Positions 1 through 12,386 are shown, counted from the stretch's first letter. The stretch: 64,000 bases of DNA from Sinotaia quadrata (GCA_028829895.1 CM054177.1:76066663-76130662), one strand, 5' to 3'. Numbers and translations: made by a program. The notes: a model not told the origin generated them from the sequence alone.

Positions 1-83
1 TTAACCTTAGAAACATTTCTATGTCTCTCTCTTTGTCTAATTGTCTTCCTGTCTATTTGTCTAATTGTCTTACTGTCTGTTTG

Positions 84-92
84 CTCTCTCTC

Positions 93-128
<36 letters not shown>
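84..128. repeat. (CT)n microsatellite
   Basis: About 45 bp of nearly pure CT. The matching place in copy B (16550-16566) is much shorter, so the tract changed length after the duplication. Confidence 0.9.
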
Positions 129-1089
129 CAATGATATAAATAAAAGCGACAGATTTATAGAAACTGGAAATACTCCTCTGGAATGATCATATTTTAATAA
201 AATACTTTCGCAATATCCTGTTTAAATTAAGACGACCTGTTTTTTACATATATTGAAATATTTTCAGGAATTTAACAGAATGCATTTTGAAGACTTGTAA
301 ATTCTGCAAATCTTGATTATAAGATGAATATAATTTTTAATGCAATTGGCCGAATGACTCTGCATTGATAAAAATGCAAATTGATAAATTTAGCCTTTCG
401 AATAAGAGCGTTTATTTGAACTTTGCCATTTGATTAGCATAATTGAATACAGAACATATGTTTTGGTTTAGGCATTTGAATATAAAGCATATATTTGAAC
501 TAAGTGATTTGAATTCAAAAGTTGTATGTGAAACCCTGTTATGTTGTGATAATGTATCAATGTACACAGTCCTCGATGCACGAAATATGTACACTAAAAG
601 GTATACTGTACTGTTAATTATTTAATAACTTCATATTCTGTTTGTGTGTTATTCACTTGACAGAAAGCCATATTTTACATTTGTGCTAATATTGACAATC
701 ATTTATTTCAACTTTTTACTAATTTACCTCAATCCCTTAACTTTTACTACTAGAGTATTTACCCGTTACATCACATGACGGGTGTAAAATTAAAATAAAT
801 GCATTGCTAGGAACATAAATGATTTTTTTTTTATTGGAAGGCTTGCGATTGAAAATTTGAGCATCAGTTATCAAATGACCTTGACCGTCGTTTATTTCTT
901 TTATGAGCTCTTTGAACGTGACAATGCAACCTAAAGCTGGTCATGTACAAACAAACTTCCATGTGTTCGAAGGTACAGGACGCTTTAGTGTCGCTTCACT
1001 AAAGTCCCACGTGCTCGAGGGTAAAGCTGGCCATGTAAAAAAGCCCACGTGCTCGAAGGAATGAGTTATTCACTGACAGAGCTGGAAAG

Positions 1090-1189
<100 letters not shown>

Positions 1190-1485
1190 AAATTACATTT
1201 ATGTGTACATTTCTAAACAGAGAAATTTAAACGCCACATTATGAAGATGGTGATAAGATAGATAAGTAGATAGAAATATATGGAGAGCAAAATTGCCCAA
1301 ACAAAACAAATGCAACTTAAAGCAAGTGAAAATTAGCGTCACTCCCCCCAAAATCCCACGAGAGTAAAGCTGGCCATGCAAAGAAAAACAAAAACTCCAG
1401 CGTGCTCGAAGAAATGGGTTATGCGTTATATACACCTGGAAAACTATATAAAATATTAATTTGTAGTTATGCTTAACACGTCGTT

Positions 1486-1737
1486 GTAAATTTTTACAGT
1501 CAATTATTGCTCTCGTTGTGTGCATCACACTTGTTATGGCTCTTAATGTAAATTTTTACAGTCAATTATTGCTCTCGTTGTGTGCATCACACTTGTTATG
1601 GCTCTTAATGTAAATTTTTACAGTCAATTATTGCTCTCGTTGTGTTCATCACACTTGTTATGGTTCTTAATGTAAATATTTACAGTCAATTATTATTTTT
1701 GTTGTGTTCATCACACTTGTTATGGTTCTTAATGTAA
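1486..1737. repeat. 62-bp minisatellite, 4 copies
   Basis: The unit contains TACAGTCAATTATT and CACACTTGTTATGG. CAATTATT recurs at 1501, 1563, 1625 and 1687, a strict 62-bp period. Copy B has only one diverged unit (about 18205-18265), so the array expanded after duplication. It lies in the predicted second intron of gene 1. Confidence 0.85.
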
Positions 1738-2052
1738 GGCAAATAACCTAAAGTATTCGAATTCAAATTTTCTCTTGTTCTGAAATAAACGTTAAAGCAC
1801 ACATGAGCACCGTTATCAACGTTTACTTTAAGCTGAAGAAATCATGACTGTTTGATCAAATTCTTTCACTTTTGCACCAGGCGAAACTAACTCCAGTAAT
1901 GTTAATTGCATACACTACGGATAACTGCATTTTCACATTCTTTGTGTATCATCTTTTCAACAAACGCACGCACAAACAAATGTATCACAAACAGGCATGC
2001 ACACACAACACGCTTGCACAAGCTCATATGCACACAGACACGAATACACACG

Positions 2053-2053
<1 letters not shown>

Positions 2054-2104
<51 letters not shown>
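2054..2104. repeat. (CA)n beside a splice donor
   Basis: About 50 bp of CA, which is (GT)n on the gene's sense strand. It ends about 15 bp from the exon-2 donor of gene 1. The equivalent tract is kept at the same place in gene 2. Confidence 0.9.
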
Positions 2105-2105
<1 letters not shown>

Positions 2106-2119
2106 CTAAAAACACTTAC

Positions 2120-2266
2120 CGCCTACACCAGACAAAGCTTCCAAAGCTCTTCGATGAATGCGTTTGAATTTACTCCAGAAATTGCTGAGCAAGCAGTAGG
2201 CAGAGGCAACAACTAGGAATACCATGCCGATTGTCACCAACGCTTGAGTGGGTTGAAGGACCTCTA
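2120..2266 (-). CDS. Gene 1, coding exon 2 (TM2)
   Basis: 147 bp, phase 1 to phase 1. It has a polypyrimidine-poor but clear TTTTACAG acceptor and a GTAAGT donor. The encoded 49 residues differ from gene 2 exon 2 at five positions (E/K, Q/K, M/V, S/C, R/P). Confidence 0.85.
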
Positions 2267-2888
2267 CTGTAAAATTAAACAATACTTTAAATTAGGACTA
2301 TTAACTAACAATAACGCAGTGTACATGGTTATCTTTTCCTTGTAACTATAGACACTAAGATATTACTCAGACTTGAGCCTTAAACACAGTATATATAAGT
2401 GATCTTGCTTCCATACCATATGCCTCCATACTGGCCTTCATTTGTAAGTGAACACTTTACGTGGAGATTCCTTGGAATTGTTAATAGGCATTTTGACTGA
2501 ACATGAAAACAGAATTATTTTTGTATCGATATGTTCTACAAAAAAAAATTAACTTTCGGCAAGTACATAATCTTTCCTTAAACACAAATTTCATGCAATG
2601 GTTGAAAACAAATTAAATAACCCTCACATTAACATTAACCATAAAAGTGTCCATAGTAATAATTCGTAACTTAATCCTAATGTTAATATTAAGCACGTCA
2701 AAACCAACCCATTCATATTTAAGTTTCGTCTTACACATAAAGGTGTGCGTGGTTGTTGCTGTCTTGAGAAAGATATGCATACCAGAATACAATTCTAAAA
2801 GAATGAATGACGATATGTATTATGATAGGAATCCTCTTAGAAATTCCATATAAAAAGAAATCGCTATCGAAATACGCGAGCTCGCCCG

Positions 2889-2927
<39 letters not shown>

Positions 2928-3937
2928 GTACACACTCACACACACACACACACACACACATATTTACTCAGTATGTATTGTGTGTGTGTTCTGCGCATGT
3001 GTGTGCTCAGGCAAAGGTTCAAAGACTATGAACAAATCAGATTAGGTCCTCATGCCCGAAGTGAACAACATAGACAAAACTCAGCACTTCATTGTGTCCG
3101 CCATATCTGTAATCAGTCAGTCAATCAGTATGTCATAGACTAAATCGAAATCAAGGAAGTTGACTGGAATGGTAAACTGGCCGTATTGCACTACAAATTA
3201 TCCAAGAGATGATTACAACTGACTGTATTTCTCAACACACTGGAAATGGGTGAATCAAGAAGCTGGCCGCGCAAGGATGCAAATTTAAATACCAATCAGA
3301 CACAGAATATGATAAAATGACGCTCCGCATGTTTCACGTGCAACAGACCGTTTATAAAATTTGCATTTCGTCTCCACTGTTGTGCGATTAATTCATTGTA
3401 TTCAAGTTGTACGGAGAAACTATCTCCCCAGTGAACCGAAACGTATGCACACAAGTACAAACACTAGTATTAATGAATGTACGTTTTAGCACATGTGCGC
3501 AGATTCACATCATCATATATGCACATAATTATTATATACATTATCCACTGAAATCGATTAATTCTGAGAATTCCCAAACTACGTTTTGTCTGTAAAGTAC
3601 AGAGAAAAAAATAAGTAAGACAATTTGAATCTAGTTAATATCTCCAACGATATGCAGTTTTCACAAAAGACAGTTTGCATTTCTTTAAGAAATGCTTAAG
3701 AAGAAGATATTATTTAAACTCACTTTTGAGGCCTGTAAGCGACTCCCAGACCTCCCAAGTGGTACACACTGACTCTCCACTATAACCAGAAATGATACAA
3801 ATTTTCCATAGGCCGCCAGAAAGTCCACGGTCGTTAGTTGCCCATTTCGGAGTAGCAAATCCAACAATCAAAAGAACTGTTGAAGCCAACAACAAGCCTA
3901 CCCCAGCTTTATATCCACCAGGTTTGTCCGAAAACAT
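2120..3937 (-). CDS. Claudin-like four-TM protein, gene 1 (partial, exons 1-2)
   Basis: Minus-strand gene whose last exon lies left of the window. Exon 1 (3937-3724) starts MFSDKPGGYKAGVG. It encodes TM1 (about residues 10-29), then W32, G42-L43-W44, C47 and C58, the W...GLW-x2-C-x10-C signature of the claudin/PMP22 superfamily. The donor is AAAA|GTGAGT, phase 1. Exon 2 (2266-2120) follows a TTTTACAG acceptor, encodes TM2 (around TIGMVFLVVASAYCLL) and a basic intracellular loop, and ends at G|GTAAGT, phase 1. It is nearly identical to gene 2 except in the extracellular loop. Claudin-like proteins are plasma-membrane tetraspan proteins, often at junctions; the role here is unknown. The start is chosen as the only ATG that gives the short cytosolic N-terminus shared with gene 2. 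Confidence 0.85.
2890..2960. repeat. (CA)n microsatellite in intron 1 of gene 1
   Basis: Interrupted CA tract. The copy-B counterpart at 19400-19520 is about 50 bp longer. Confidence 0.85.
3724..3937 (-). CDS. Gene 1, coding exon 1 (TM1 and extracellular loop 1)
   Basis: 214 bp, 71 codons plus one base (phase 1). Cys47 and Cys58 are ten residues apart, inside the usual claudin spacing. The loop sequence and length differ sharply from gene 2 although TM1 and the flanking introns are close. Confidence 0.85.
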
Positions 3938-4149
3938 TTTATTTTAAATTTTCAATCCGATCTTTTAGTATTTTAAAACTATTGTTCAATTATAAGCAGG
4001 TCTAGGTATGTCTGGAGTCTTCTTCTTCAGATGTGAATATCAACACATCTTCTCTTGAGATAAGAAAAGCCACTGAATGAATACGACGCTTGAAATTGCT
4101 TCAACAGTACAGAGGTTGTGTTATGACATTGCTGTTACTGTACTTGCTT

Positions 4150-4220
4150 TCATTGGTCAAAACTGCACAAGGAACGCCCCTTGCTCTTAAGCAAAGAAGA
4201 ATTTATGGGATTTTATGCCT
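4150..4220 (-). promoter_or_regulatory. Promoter-like region of gene 1
   Basis: A CCAAT box (reverse complement ATTGG at 4152-4156) and a GGGGCG motif near 4175 are conserved with gene 2. Where gene 2 has TATAAAT, gene 1 has extra bases and only a CATAAAA (4211-4217). No transcription start can be fixed from the sequence. Confidence 0.3.
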
Positions 4221-4789
4221 TCGGCAAACACAAGCGACATATCGAGAGAGCCATAAAAGCAAAAAAGATGGAAACTTTCACACAAAGAGATGTAATTTGG
4301 AGGTCTCTCTCTTAAAAGTCAAAGTCACCATTTCTGTCTATTCTCTCCTTGTTTAAGATGATTTGATGATACAGATTTTTGTTTTCTATTCGCATTTTTT
4401 CCTTCAAGTACATTATCTCACACTGTATGGAATTTTTTCTTTTGTTAATATTGACACTGATATTTATGATTATATCTGATTGCAAAATTATTGAACACGA
4501 ACCTAGTAATATATTGCCCGCAACACTAACTTTTAAAACAAAATATCTGTCATGTGTACTGTCACGTGACATGCCGTCCTGTGGCTAATGTCCAACATCC
4601 ATATGAGATGTGTTGTGAAAAATATAACTGTTTCTATATTTTAATAGCAGCGTTTGCATTTATGAAACATAAGCCGGCCTGTGTGTCTAATAAATTCCAT
4701 AATTTATTACATTTTATTTTACTGTAATGTGTCTATTCTGGAAATTTTAATGAATGTGATTTTATATTAAATTTAGAATATTAGACATA

Positions 4790-5250
4790 TATATTTTATT
4801 TGTTGTCCATACTTTTGGATTGACATAAAAAAGTCTTAACTAATGTAATGTTAATTGTGTTTACTTTTGGATGGACATAAAATGTTTTAACTAATGTAGT
4901 GTTAATTGTATTTAGTTTTGGATGGACATAAAAACAATGTCTTAAATATTGTAATGTTAATTGTATTTAGTTTTGGATGGACATAAAAAGTCTTAACTAA
5001 TGTAAAGTTAATTGTATTTACTTAATTTAGAAGATCTCCACAAATGTGTATTAAACATAATTTTTCTATCTTTCAGTATGTTGTAATCAAAATGCATTAA
5101 TATTATTTTTTGTCTGCTAGGAAGCCACAGTATATCATACTTCTCAATAGACTGCTATACTGAGAATGTAGAGTAGAATAATAATTTATATTTACTAAGG
5201 GGTTAATAATTTATATTTACTAAGGGGTTAATAATTTATATTTACTAAGG
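4790..5250. repeat. Short tandem repeats in the upstream flank
   Basis: About four degenerate units of about 55-60 bp around TTTTGGATGGACATAAAA (4810-5010), then three copies of a 24-bp unit AATTTATATTTACTAAGGGG (5180-5250). Copy B keeps the first array (21340-21500) but only one copy of the second unit. Confidence 0.8.
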
Positions 5251-5439
5251 GGTTCTAAACAACAAGCCCAGTATTTCATCACCCATACTAATAGTGAGTC
5301 TTTCCTGCGTTGTTTAGTACTGTTCTGGGTTTGTTTTATTCAGAGTAATCACAGAAATTCGATCTCAAATCAACAGCATAATTTGTGCAACTTTTGTTTC
5401 TTTGGGGGCGGATCGGTTGAAAGAGGAGGAGGTAACTAA

Positions 5440-5440
5440 A

Positions 5441-5487
<47 letters not shown>

Positions 5488-5527
5488 TTATCATTCTATC
5501 TATCTACCTATATATCTATCTGTCTGT
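5440..5527. repeat. (TATC)n microsatellite
   Basis: A GATA-type tetranucleotide tract, also present in copy B at 21870-21940. Confidence 0.9.
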
Positions 5528-5735
5528 CCATCTATTATTTTAGTTTAGTAGTTCATGTTTCTTTTCTTTTGCAGGCTTTTGAGATCATGGCGTGCACACA
5601 ATGAAAAATGCATAAAGCAGGGTTTTGGGTATCATGGATTGCTTTCAAAGTTGAAGACGTATTTAACTTTGTATGACCCGGGTATTTTAAACACTATGGT
5701 ACAATGAATTATGTGGCCATGCTCAGTAGACAGTA

Positions 5736-5875
5736 GTCAGATAAGTGTGTCATGCGAACTGATACTTAGTAACTTGAGGACACATTAGTGAAATATTTGT
5801 GTCATGCGAACTGATACTTAGTAACTTGAGGACAGAGAGATAAATTGCTAGTACCATTTTCAATTATATGTTCAG
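5736..5875. other. Non-coding, short duplication
   Basis: Just after the end of duplicon homology, GTGTCATGCGAACTGATACT occurs twice (about 5747 and 5802). No gene is visible. Confidence 0.6.
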
Positions 5876-5879
5876 TTTT

Positions 5880-6330
5880 TTTTTACTTTAATTTATATAA
5901 TCCACTTTAAGTGTCTGAGAATGGAATATTGATGTCAAATTATATGTTTCATTGTAATTGTCATTTGTATAGTTGATTTTTCTTGTAATAAATTTATTGT
6001 TAAATTTATTGACCTTACGCATGCTGATTTTGATAATCTTATGTAGGAGAAGAAAGTGGGTGGATGGGAGCTCGCTAAATATAGATTAAAGACGGATTTG
6101 TCTTCTCCTAGGTAAGAGGTTTTCCACCTGAAGAAAACATTATGTGAATGTAAACGTTGTTTTATGTTGTGGAACTGTGAAAACGTTTACAACGCCAAAA
6201 TATCCGCCAAGTGAGAGACGAGTGGTGTCTGTTGGAGGATCTTTAATAAAATAAAATTAATATTCTCATCACTTGAAATTAGTTATGAAAGATTAATTAA
6301 AATAATAACTAAGTGGCGCACGTGTCGCAC
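5880..6330 (+). repeat. Dispersed fold-back-type repeat, copy 1
   Basis: Shares ordered blocks with 12420-13200, 35850-36250 and 53470-53930: ATATTGATGTCAAAT, AATAAATTTATTGTTAAATT, GGTGGATGGGAGCTCGCTAA, GGATTTGTCTTCTCC, CCGCCAAGTGAGAGAC, and a GGTGGCG-like end. It has no coding capacity. The family cannot be named from sequence alone. Confidence 0.75.
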
Positions 6331-6895
6331 ATTGATTTTATTTCTCCTTCACTGTAAAGTGTGTTTATTTCTCGGATCTGGAAAATCGAATTCTTGATTT
6401 ATTTCTGAGAAATATTTCTTCGCTTCCTCAGTGAGATGGCCTAAGTTTACAGTAGAGATTCGTTACATGCCACTGACGAAATGAGATGGCGTACGTTTAC
6501 AGTAGAGATTCGTTAAATGCCACTGACGAAATAAAATTCCGCTTTGACTGAAGATATATCTGAACTGAAATGAAATTCTACTGTTTTGACTAAAGATAAA
6601 TCTCACTGAAATAAAATTCCTCAGACAGTCTTACTGATACAACTGTGATACAAAGAATACTTGTTAAAAAAAAAAAAAGAAAGATTATCCAACTTTTCGA
6701 ATACATTTATCAAACGACAAAGGAATTTCTTCAAAGAAGAAAACATTATCTCAAATTTCCTCCATCAGTCTACAAGGAAGAAGATCACATTTTAAAACAC
6801 AATCAGGTTCGCGTTCTTTACGTACTAATAATACAAAACTTGTCATAAGTGATATTAAATAAAGTAAAGTAAAAGAAATGCGAGACCATTTGTCT

Positions 6896-6942
<47 letters not shown>

Positions 6943-8596
6943 GGATCACATGTTGATTTTGCAGTTTATTAAATATTGCTCTATTATGTAATCGGATTGT
7001 ATTGACTTCAATAGCACAATGTACGTAATGTCCTATATATTGGTTCTTGTATTTTTAGGTAAGTAATTTATCAAATGACAAAGGAATTTTCTCACTAAAG
7101 ATAGCATTAGTTCAAATTCACTCTACCTGTCTACAAGGAAGTTCATAACATTTTAATACAAGAAAGGTTTTTCGAGTTTCAAATTCACTCTACAAGTTTT
7201 TCTACAAGGAAGTTCATTATATTTTAATATACGAAAGTTTTTCGAGTTTCAAATTCATAAGAGAGAAAGAAAAATGTTTAGCAGAATTCTAGTAATGTCA
7301 CCTGGGTGTACAAACTGTACATGATCCATTAAGTGTCAAATAGTTTGGTGTCCTCTTTTCGGTTCATTCAATACTTTATTCGTCCTAGATGGAAGCATGT
7401 GCTCACGACAGAATTAAAATACCCACACAATAAAAGTTTCATTAAACAACCAGGCTGACGATGTTGGTAGGTTCAGAGTAGGATGGAGCAAGCAGAGAAA
7501 ATGTTAAATTACGCCAACTAAATGTTCTTAATGCTTTGCAAAAACCCGATTTGCTACAAATAATCACCATTGCAAAAACACGATTTGTCTACAAATAATC
7601 ACTATTGCAAAAGCCCGATTGTCTACAAATAATCACCATTGCTAAAACACGATTTGCTAGAAATAATCACTACTCCCCTTTAAATACTAACAACTCACTT
7701 TGCCTAACTGCCACTCAAATTCACCTATTCTCATTTCCATTTTGTCTAATAGCATCTCCCTTTTAGCTAATCACCAGTTCACTTTGACTAATAACTATTC
7801 CACTCTGACTGATCACTACTTCAATTTGACTAATCACTGTTCCACTGACTAATCACTACTTCACTTTAACTGATCACTAATTCACTTTGACTAATCATTA
7901 CTTCATTATAACTAATCATTACTTTACTATGACTAATCACTACTCTGCTTAATCGTATCGCCTATCCATTTTGACTATTCATCAGTTGAACTATTTAACA
8001 GTGCACGTGAACTTAATAGTCCATTTTTAACTTAATAGTCCACTAATTACTACTTCCCTTTAAACACTATTTTGATTACTGTTTACGGTCGTCTTCAACT
8101 GAACACCACTCAACGTTAAATCACCATACAATATAAATAATAACCACTCTACATGAACACCAAAGTTTAGCTAATTCTCTACTTTAATCAATGAACACTT
8201 TTAAAGTATTCCCCACTGATTTTAGTTCAAGACCAATTGAATCCATAGAAATCATAGTTAGATAACCAAAACCTTCTATAAATGTTGTTATTACACTGGT
8301 AATACCGGAAATAAAATCAAAAGTTCTCATTACTCTGCAATATAGCCATAAAGTGAAAAAGTGATTAAAACGCTGTGGGTCATATCCGGTCAAGGTTGTT
8401 TCTTCATTCTTCTTAAAATTAATGTAGCACGAGACACTTATATAATTGATTTTTGTCAAACTGCCTGACTTTGACGATACAGTTAAGTTCAGTAACTATA
8501 CAGATTGATCTCCATGGCTTCCAACATGTTAGAAAGTCGATCACTGATAATATATACAATTCAGTTAAGTGAATGTAATATTATTTGTTTTGTTCC
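6331..8596. other. Non-coding AT-rich stretch
   Basis: Holds a twofold repeat of CAGTAGAGATTCGTTA (6450-6530), a (CT)n tract at 6901-6937, a twofold block at 7130-7260, repeats of an ACACGATTTGCTACAAAT motif at 7540-7670, and a long degenerate field of ACTAATCACTACTTCACTTT-like units at 7680-8060. The minus-strand open frame at 8184-8459 has no recognisable domain. Confidence 0.6.
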
Positions 8597-8905
8597 GACT
8601 GTACATTTTCTTATGTTTTCATCATTTCTGAATAATTTTTCAAAGGTTTCTATGAAGGACTGTACATTTTCTTATGTTTTCATCATTTCTGAATAATTTT
8701 TCAAAGGTTTCTATGAAGGACTGTACATTTTCTTATGTTTTCATCATTTCTGAATAATGTTTCAAAGTTTTCTATGAAGGACTGTACATTTTCTTATGTT
8801 TTCATCATTTCTGAATAATGTTTCAAAGGTTTCTATGAAGGACTGTACATTTTCTTATGTTTTCATCATTTCTGAATAATGTTTCAAAGGTTTCTATGAA
8901 AGACT
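8597..8905. repeat. 61-bp minisatellite, 5 copies
   Basis: The unit begins GACTGTACATTTTCTTATG and recurs at 8597, 8658, 8719, 8780 and 8841 with only point differences. The strict period and low divergence point to recent amplification. Confidence 0.9.
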
Positions 8906-10795
8906 GTAATATTATATGAGTAGATGTTCTATGATAACGTAACTCTGTTGTATATGAATGCAGGGTGAGCGATGTAGGTAATTGTAGTGCACACATATTT
9001 AGTGCGGTTTACCGTTGTAATCATTTTGCAGTACGGAGAAGTCCATGAGCTGGATTTTAAGCTAAGACGGATTTGATTCTTGAATATTGCTGATTCTGGT
9101 TTAGTTTTGTTTCCTTCTTCTAAGTTCCATCCTGTCTTGCTTTAGTCTTCATGCTTGATTTGGCAGGCGTTTACTAATGGCTATGTTCTCCTGCTTGGTA
9201 CTACTAGCTGACGTCACACTCCATTATGGAAGAGTAAGTTCTGTCCAACATTATGCCAGTAACAGCGTGAGTGTGTTCACCTGGTGGGAGTGTAACAATT
9301 CCGTTTCTCAGGACTGCCAATATGTGTGCACCCCTATAAAGAAGGGAGTATTCAGGGCTTGTATTGCAGTTATAAAAGCTACTAAGCTCTAAGACCTCAC
9401 CTCGTACATATTTTGAATTTAGCGTTATTAGCGTTGGCATAGGAAATGGAGGAGATAATCAGACTGAAACTAATGTGCGTCAATGCTGAATCTGTAAACC
9501 TTTAAAACGTTGCTGTGAGTCAAGGGTCAATGTAGAAAAAGGAAGAAAGCCAGCGACTTCTGTTTGAATCGTTTCCATTTTTTATTTTGAGTAAGCTTAC
9601 TGTTTTTAATAATGCGTTTGCTAATCTCAATTTTAATTGACCTTTTAAATATATTCCTATTATTCTTAGAAATGACCATTTCAAAATTTCCTGTTTCATC
9701 CCTTCCTTTATTGAAAGCTCACTGTTTTTATTAAGGTCGTTTGAAAATCTTTTTCCTTACATATACTGTTCTTAGCAATATCGTCTACAAACATATTTCA
9801 GTCGTTTTTACCTCCTTTATGAAAAATTGTTCTGTTTGTAGTAATGCTAATTGTTTACAAAATTTACTTCAAGATGGTTGCAAAAGTAGTGCAGTATTAG
9901 TTACTTTTAGTAATCTTCAAACAGAGCAGCCTTCGACGTGTGTCTATAGAGAGTAATACCCGATTTATCTTCTTAAAATTTATCTAAATATAAAGAAGAT
10001 ATGCTTTTGGTTTTGGGGGATGATGGAGGTGGTTGGTCTGTTATTTAGTAGTCATAAGAGTGTTTCTAGCTAGCAATTCAGCTAAAATCTAATAAAGATT
10101 TTCCTCTACTATTAGCGCAGTATTCAGAGATTAGTTTTCATTTTTTACTGATTATCGGTTTATCTGTGAAACAAGCATTATTACAGTTTATGTACGGCAA
10201 AGGGGCTATAATTATTTATTGCATGTCAAATGGTTACGACTACGTATTTATGGTGAAACTGATCTGGTGTGTTGTCAATTAATTCTAATGGTCTTTTCAT
10301 TGTAATGTGCAAGAATAATGGATTCTGCATACTGAAGATAGTAAAGATGTCTTTTGACGACGGTCCCGTAATCCCCTTGTAGGCACATTAGACAATTGTT
10401 CCAGAATCGTTCCAGGGACACCGCCTTCCTGTTTATGCGAGTGAGTGTACTGATTCAATAGAATTAAATGTTTATATACCCACGATACACCCCATCCCCA
10501 CTTCCAACTATACTTTTGGAAATTTCTCTCGCCCATGCAGCATCATTTGACCTGTTGGCACAAGGTCAGTTTAGGTTCTCACCTTTCCTCTCCTGTACCA
10601 ATGTTTGTTTAAACGCCCACCCAAGCCATGCAACCTCCATCCCTCTCAACTCTTTCCCCCTTTCCTGGTAGTCTGCACTTCAGATTATGGACATATTCAT
10701 ACTGGCTATTTATCATTTTACTTCAATTTGGAATTGCAACCCAAAATGAAATCTAATTTTATTACACAGTAACAAACACAAATGCAAATCTATAC
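8906..10795. other. Non-coding stretch
   Basis: No domain-bearing frame was recognised. A plausible splice pair (GGCAG before 9167 and GA|GTAAGT at about 9232) brackets about 65 bp, but the enclosed sequence matches nothing I know. Confidence 0.5.
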
Positions 10796-10863
10796 ACACG
10801 CGCGCACGCACACACACACACACACACACACACATGCACACACGCACGCACGCACACACACAA
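10796..10863. repeat. (CA)n microsatellite
   Basis: Interrupted CA tract with CG-rich edges. Confidence 0.85.
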
Positions 10864-11089
10864 AATGTCCATAACAAGAAATAATCACAATCAATCAATA
10901 AATTAATTAATCAATTAATAAATAAACACCCAAAAGGTAAAACATGTACGATGAGAATTTTTGCTTTTTAAAAGACCACCACAGAGACAGGTAATTATAC
11001 TGGAAACAAACCTAATATGCTTAACATAAGTAATTCAATCTTAACAATAACAATTAAAATAAAATATACAGTCTCAGACGTATCACAGG

Positions 11090-12010
11090 ACAAAATCACC
11101 AATCAACCAAGACAACAACCAGGCTGAAGAAGTCAACACAAGTATGGCAGCACTGACACACTACAATGATGAATGCATGATAGACGCTTTATACACAGCA
11201 CACAAAATAAAAATCTTAGCAACAAAGGTTAACTTTGCCATCAGGCCCAAGCATCCTATCCCCTCCCAACAGCAAACTCCCAGTGCAATCTAGGTCAAAG
11301 CCATAAGTGCTTCTCAAAATTAATAAGTGATTAGCAGCACACCTTCAGGCACTCGTACTTTCAAACTTAATGCACTCAGTAATCACTACAAAATTAATAG
11401 CCATAAACAAAGCACTAGAACTAGTCAGATAAACCAAACCCATAACAGCAAACCTCCTCATAGCAAACCCATTCCACCATACAAGACCACAAACAACAAA
11501 CCAAATCAACCACCACGTAAAATAAACTAAGAAAGATAGGAACCAAGACCACACGCTTATGGATCTCCAGTCACACTAACATCACAGAAAATGAAGCAGC
11601 AGACAAAGAGGCAAAATGTGGCTCCATACACGGGGTAAACACTCTGCACCCCAATCCACAGAACTGAATTAGAAACACAAATTAAAAGCATATATACAGA
11701 AACTACACCCCCAAATCCTCACCAATATATCCCACAACAGAACAATACAAAGACAGGTTTAATTCCACAAGATACACACACAAACTAAATCACGAACCCA
11801 AACCATGCACACACTGAAGGACAAATAACACTATTCAACATTTCCTCCTATAAATCAATCTACACACTGATGAAAGAAGCACTCCAAGAGGTCACATCCC
11901 TTCTACAGCTTCCATTCACCCCACTCCATACTTTACCCTTCCCACAAGATCACAATTAAAACATCATCCATTCAGCACTAATCCGATTTCGCAACCAAAC
12001 AAATACCATA
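11090..12010 (+). mobile_element. Decayed LINE fragment with RNase H domain
   Basis: The plus strand, read through several stops and frameshifts, gives SVITTKLIAINKALELV (about 11380-11430) and then LWISSHTNITENEAADKEAK (about 11560-11620). These match the core of the RNase H domain found at the C-terminus of I/Jockey/R1-type LINEs, in the expected order and spacing. Further on, a relic of a C-x2-C-x8-H-type knuckle (CTH...TIQHFLL, about 11806-11850) fits the 3' end of such ORFs. The 5' part is absent and no boundaries or target duplication are visible. It is a dead copy. The clade is inferred only from having RNase H. Confidence 0.6.
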
Positions 12011-12336
12011 AACTTCCTAAAATATCCAAGGCAAAATATATAAAGGAGAGACACCAAACTACCCAGCCGCAACCGCAGCACCATGCTACACACTCCCCTC
12101 GGAAGCAAGAGGAGGAAGACCCCAGAGGAACATACAACAACTGAGTACGGCAATCGAAGTCGAAAGGTTCCTTCACTTACTGTGGGATAAAAAGTCAACA
12201 GCAACAACAACAAAATCGAGATCGGGAGAAACGGGTGTCTCTCACTTACCACCTGCTCTATAGCAAAAACCTGAGCATGGCTGCTCTAAAAGTTTGCTCT
12301 CCGGCTTCTAAGGTGAAGGAACTTAAATTTAACAAT

Positions 12337-12340
<4 letters not shown>

Positions 12341-12383
<43 letters not shown>
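12341..12383. repeat. (CA)n microsatellite
   Basis: About 40 bp of CA just left of the fold-back repeat. Confidence 0.9.

Positions 12384-12386
<3 letters not shown>

Noticed and set aside
412..625. Overlapping 60-codon frames on both strands
   Set aside because: AT-rich, no domain, and broken in the duplicated copy at 16840-17060.
4090..4356. 88-codon plus-strand frame upstream of gene 1
   Set aside because: Its counterpart in copy B (20635-20850) has a shifted frame and different protein. The region is better explained as the promoter and 5' flank of the minus-strand gene.
7680..8060. ACTAATCACTACTTCACTTT units, considered as a CRISPR-like array
   Set aside because: Units are degenerate, without spacers of fixed length, and the context is eukaryotic.
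8184..8459. 91-codon minus-strand frame, considered as a possible claudin-like exon
   Set aside because: The nearest acceptor gives the wrong phase, and no family motif or partner exon is present.
9177..9392. Cys/Trp-containing 71-codon plus-strand frame, considered as a claudin-like loop
   Set aside because: No G-[LV]-W-x2-C order and no TM arrangement. It overlaps another equally weak frame on the opposite strand.
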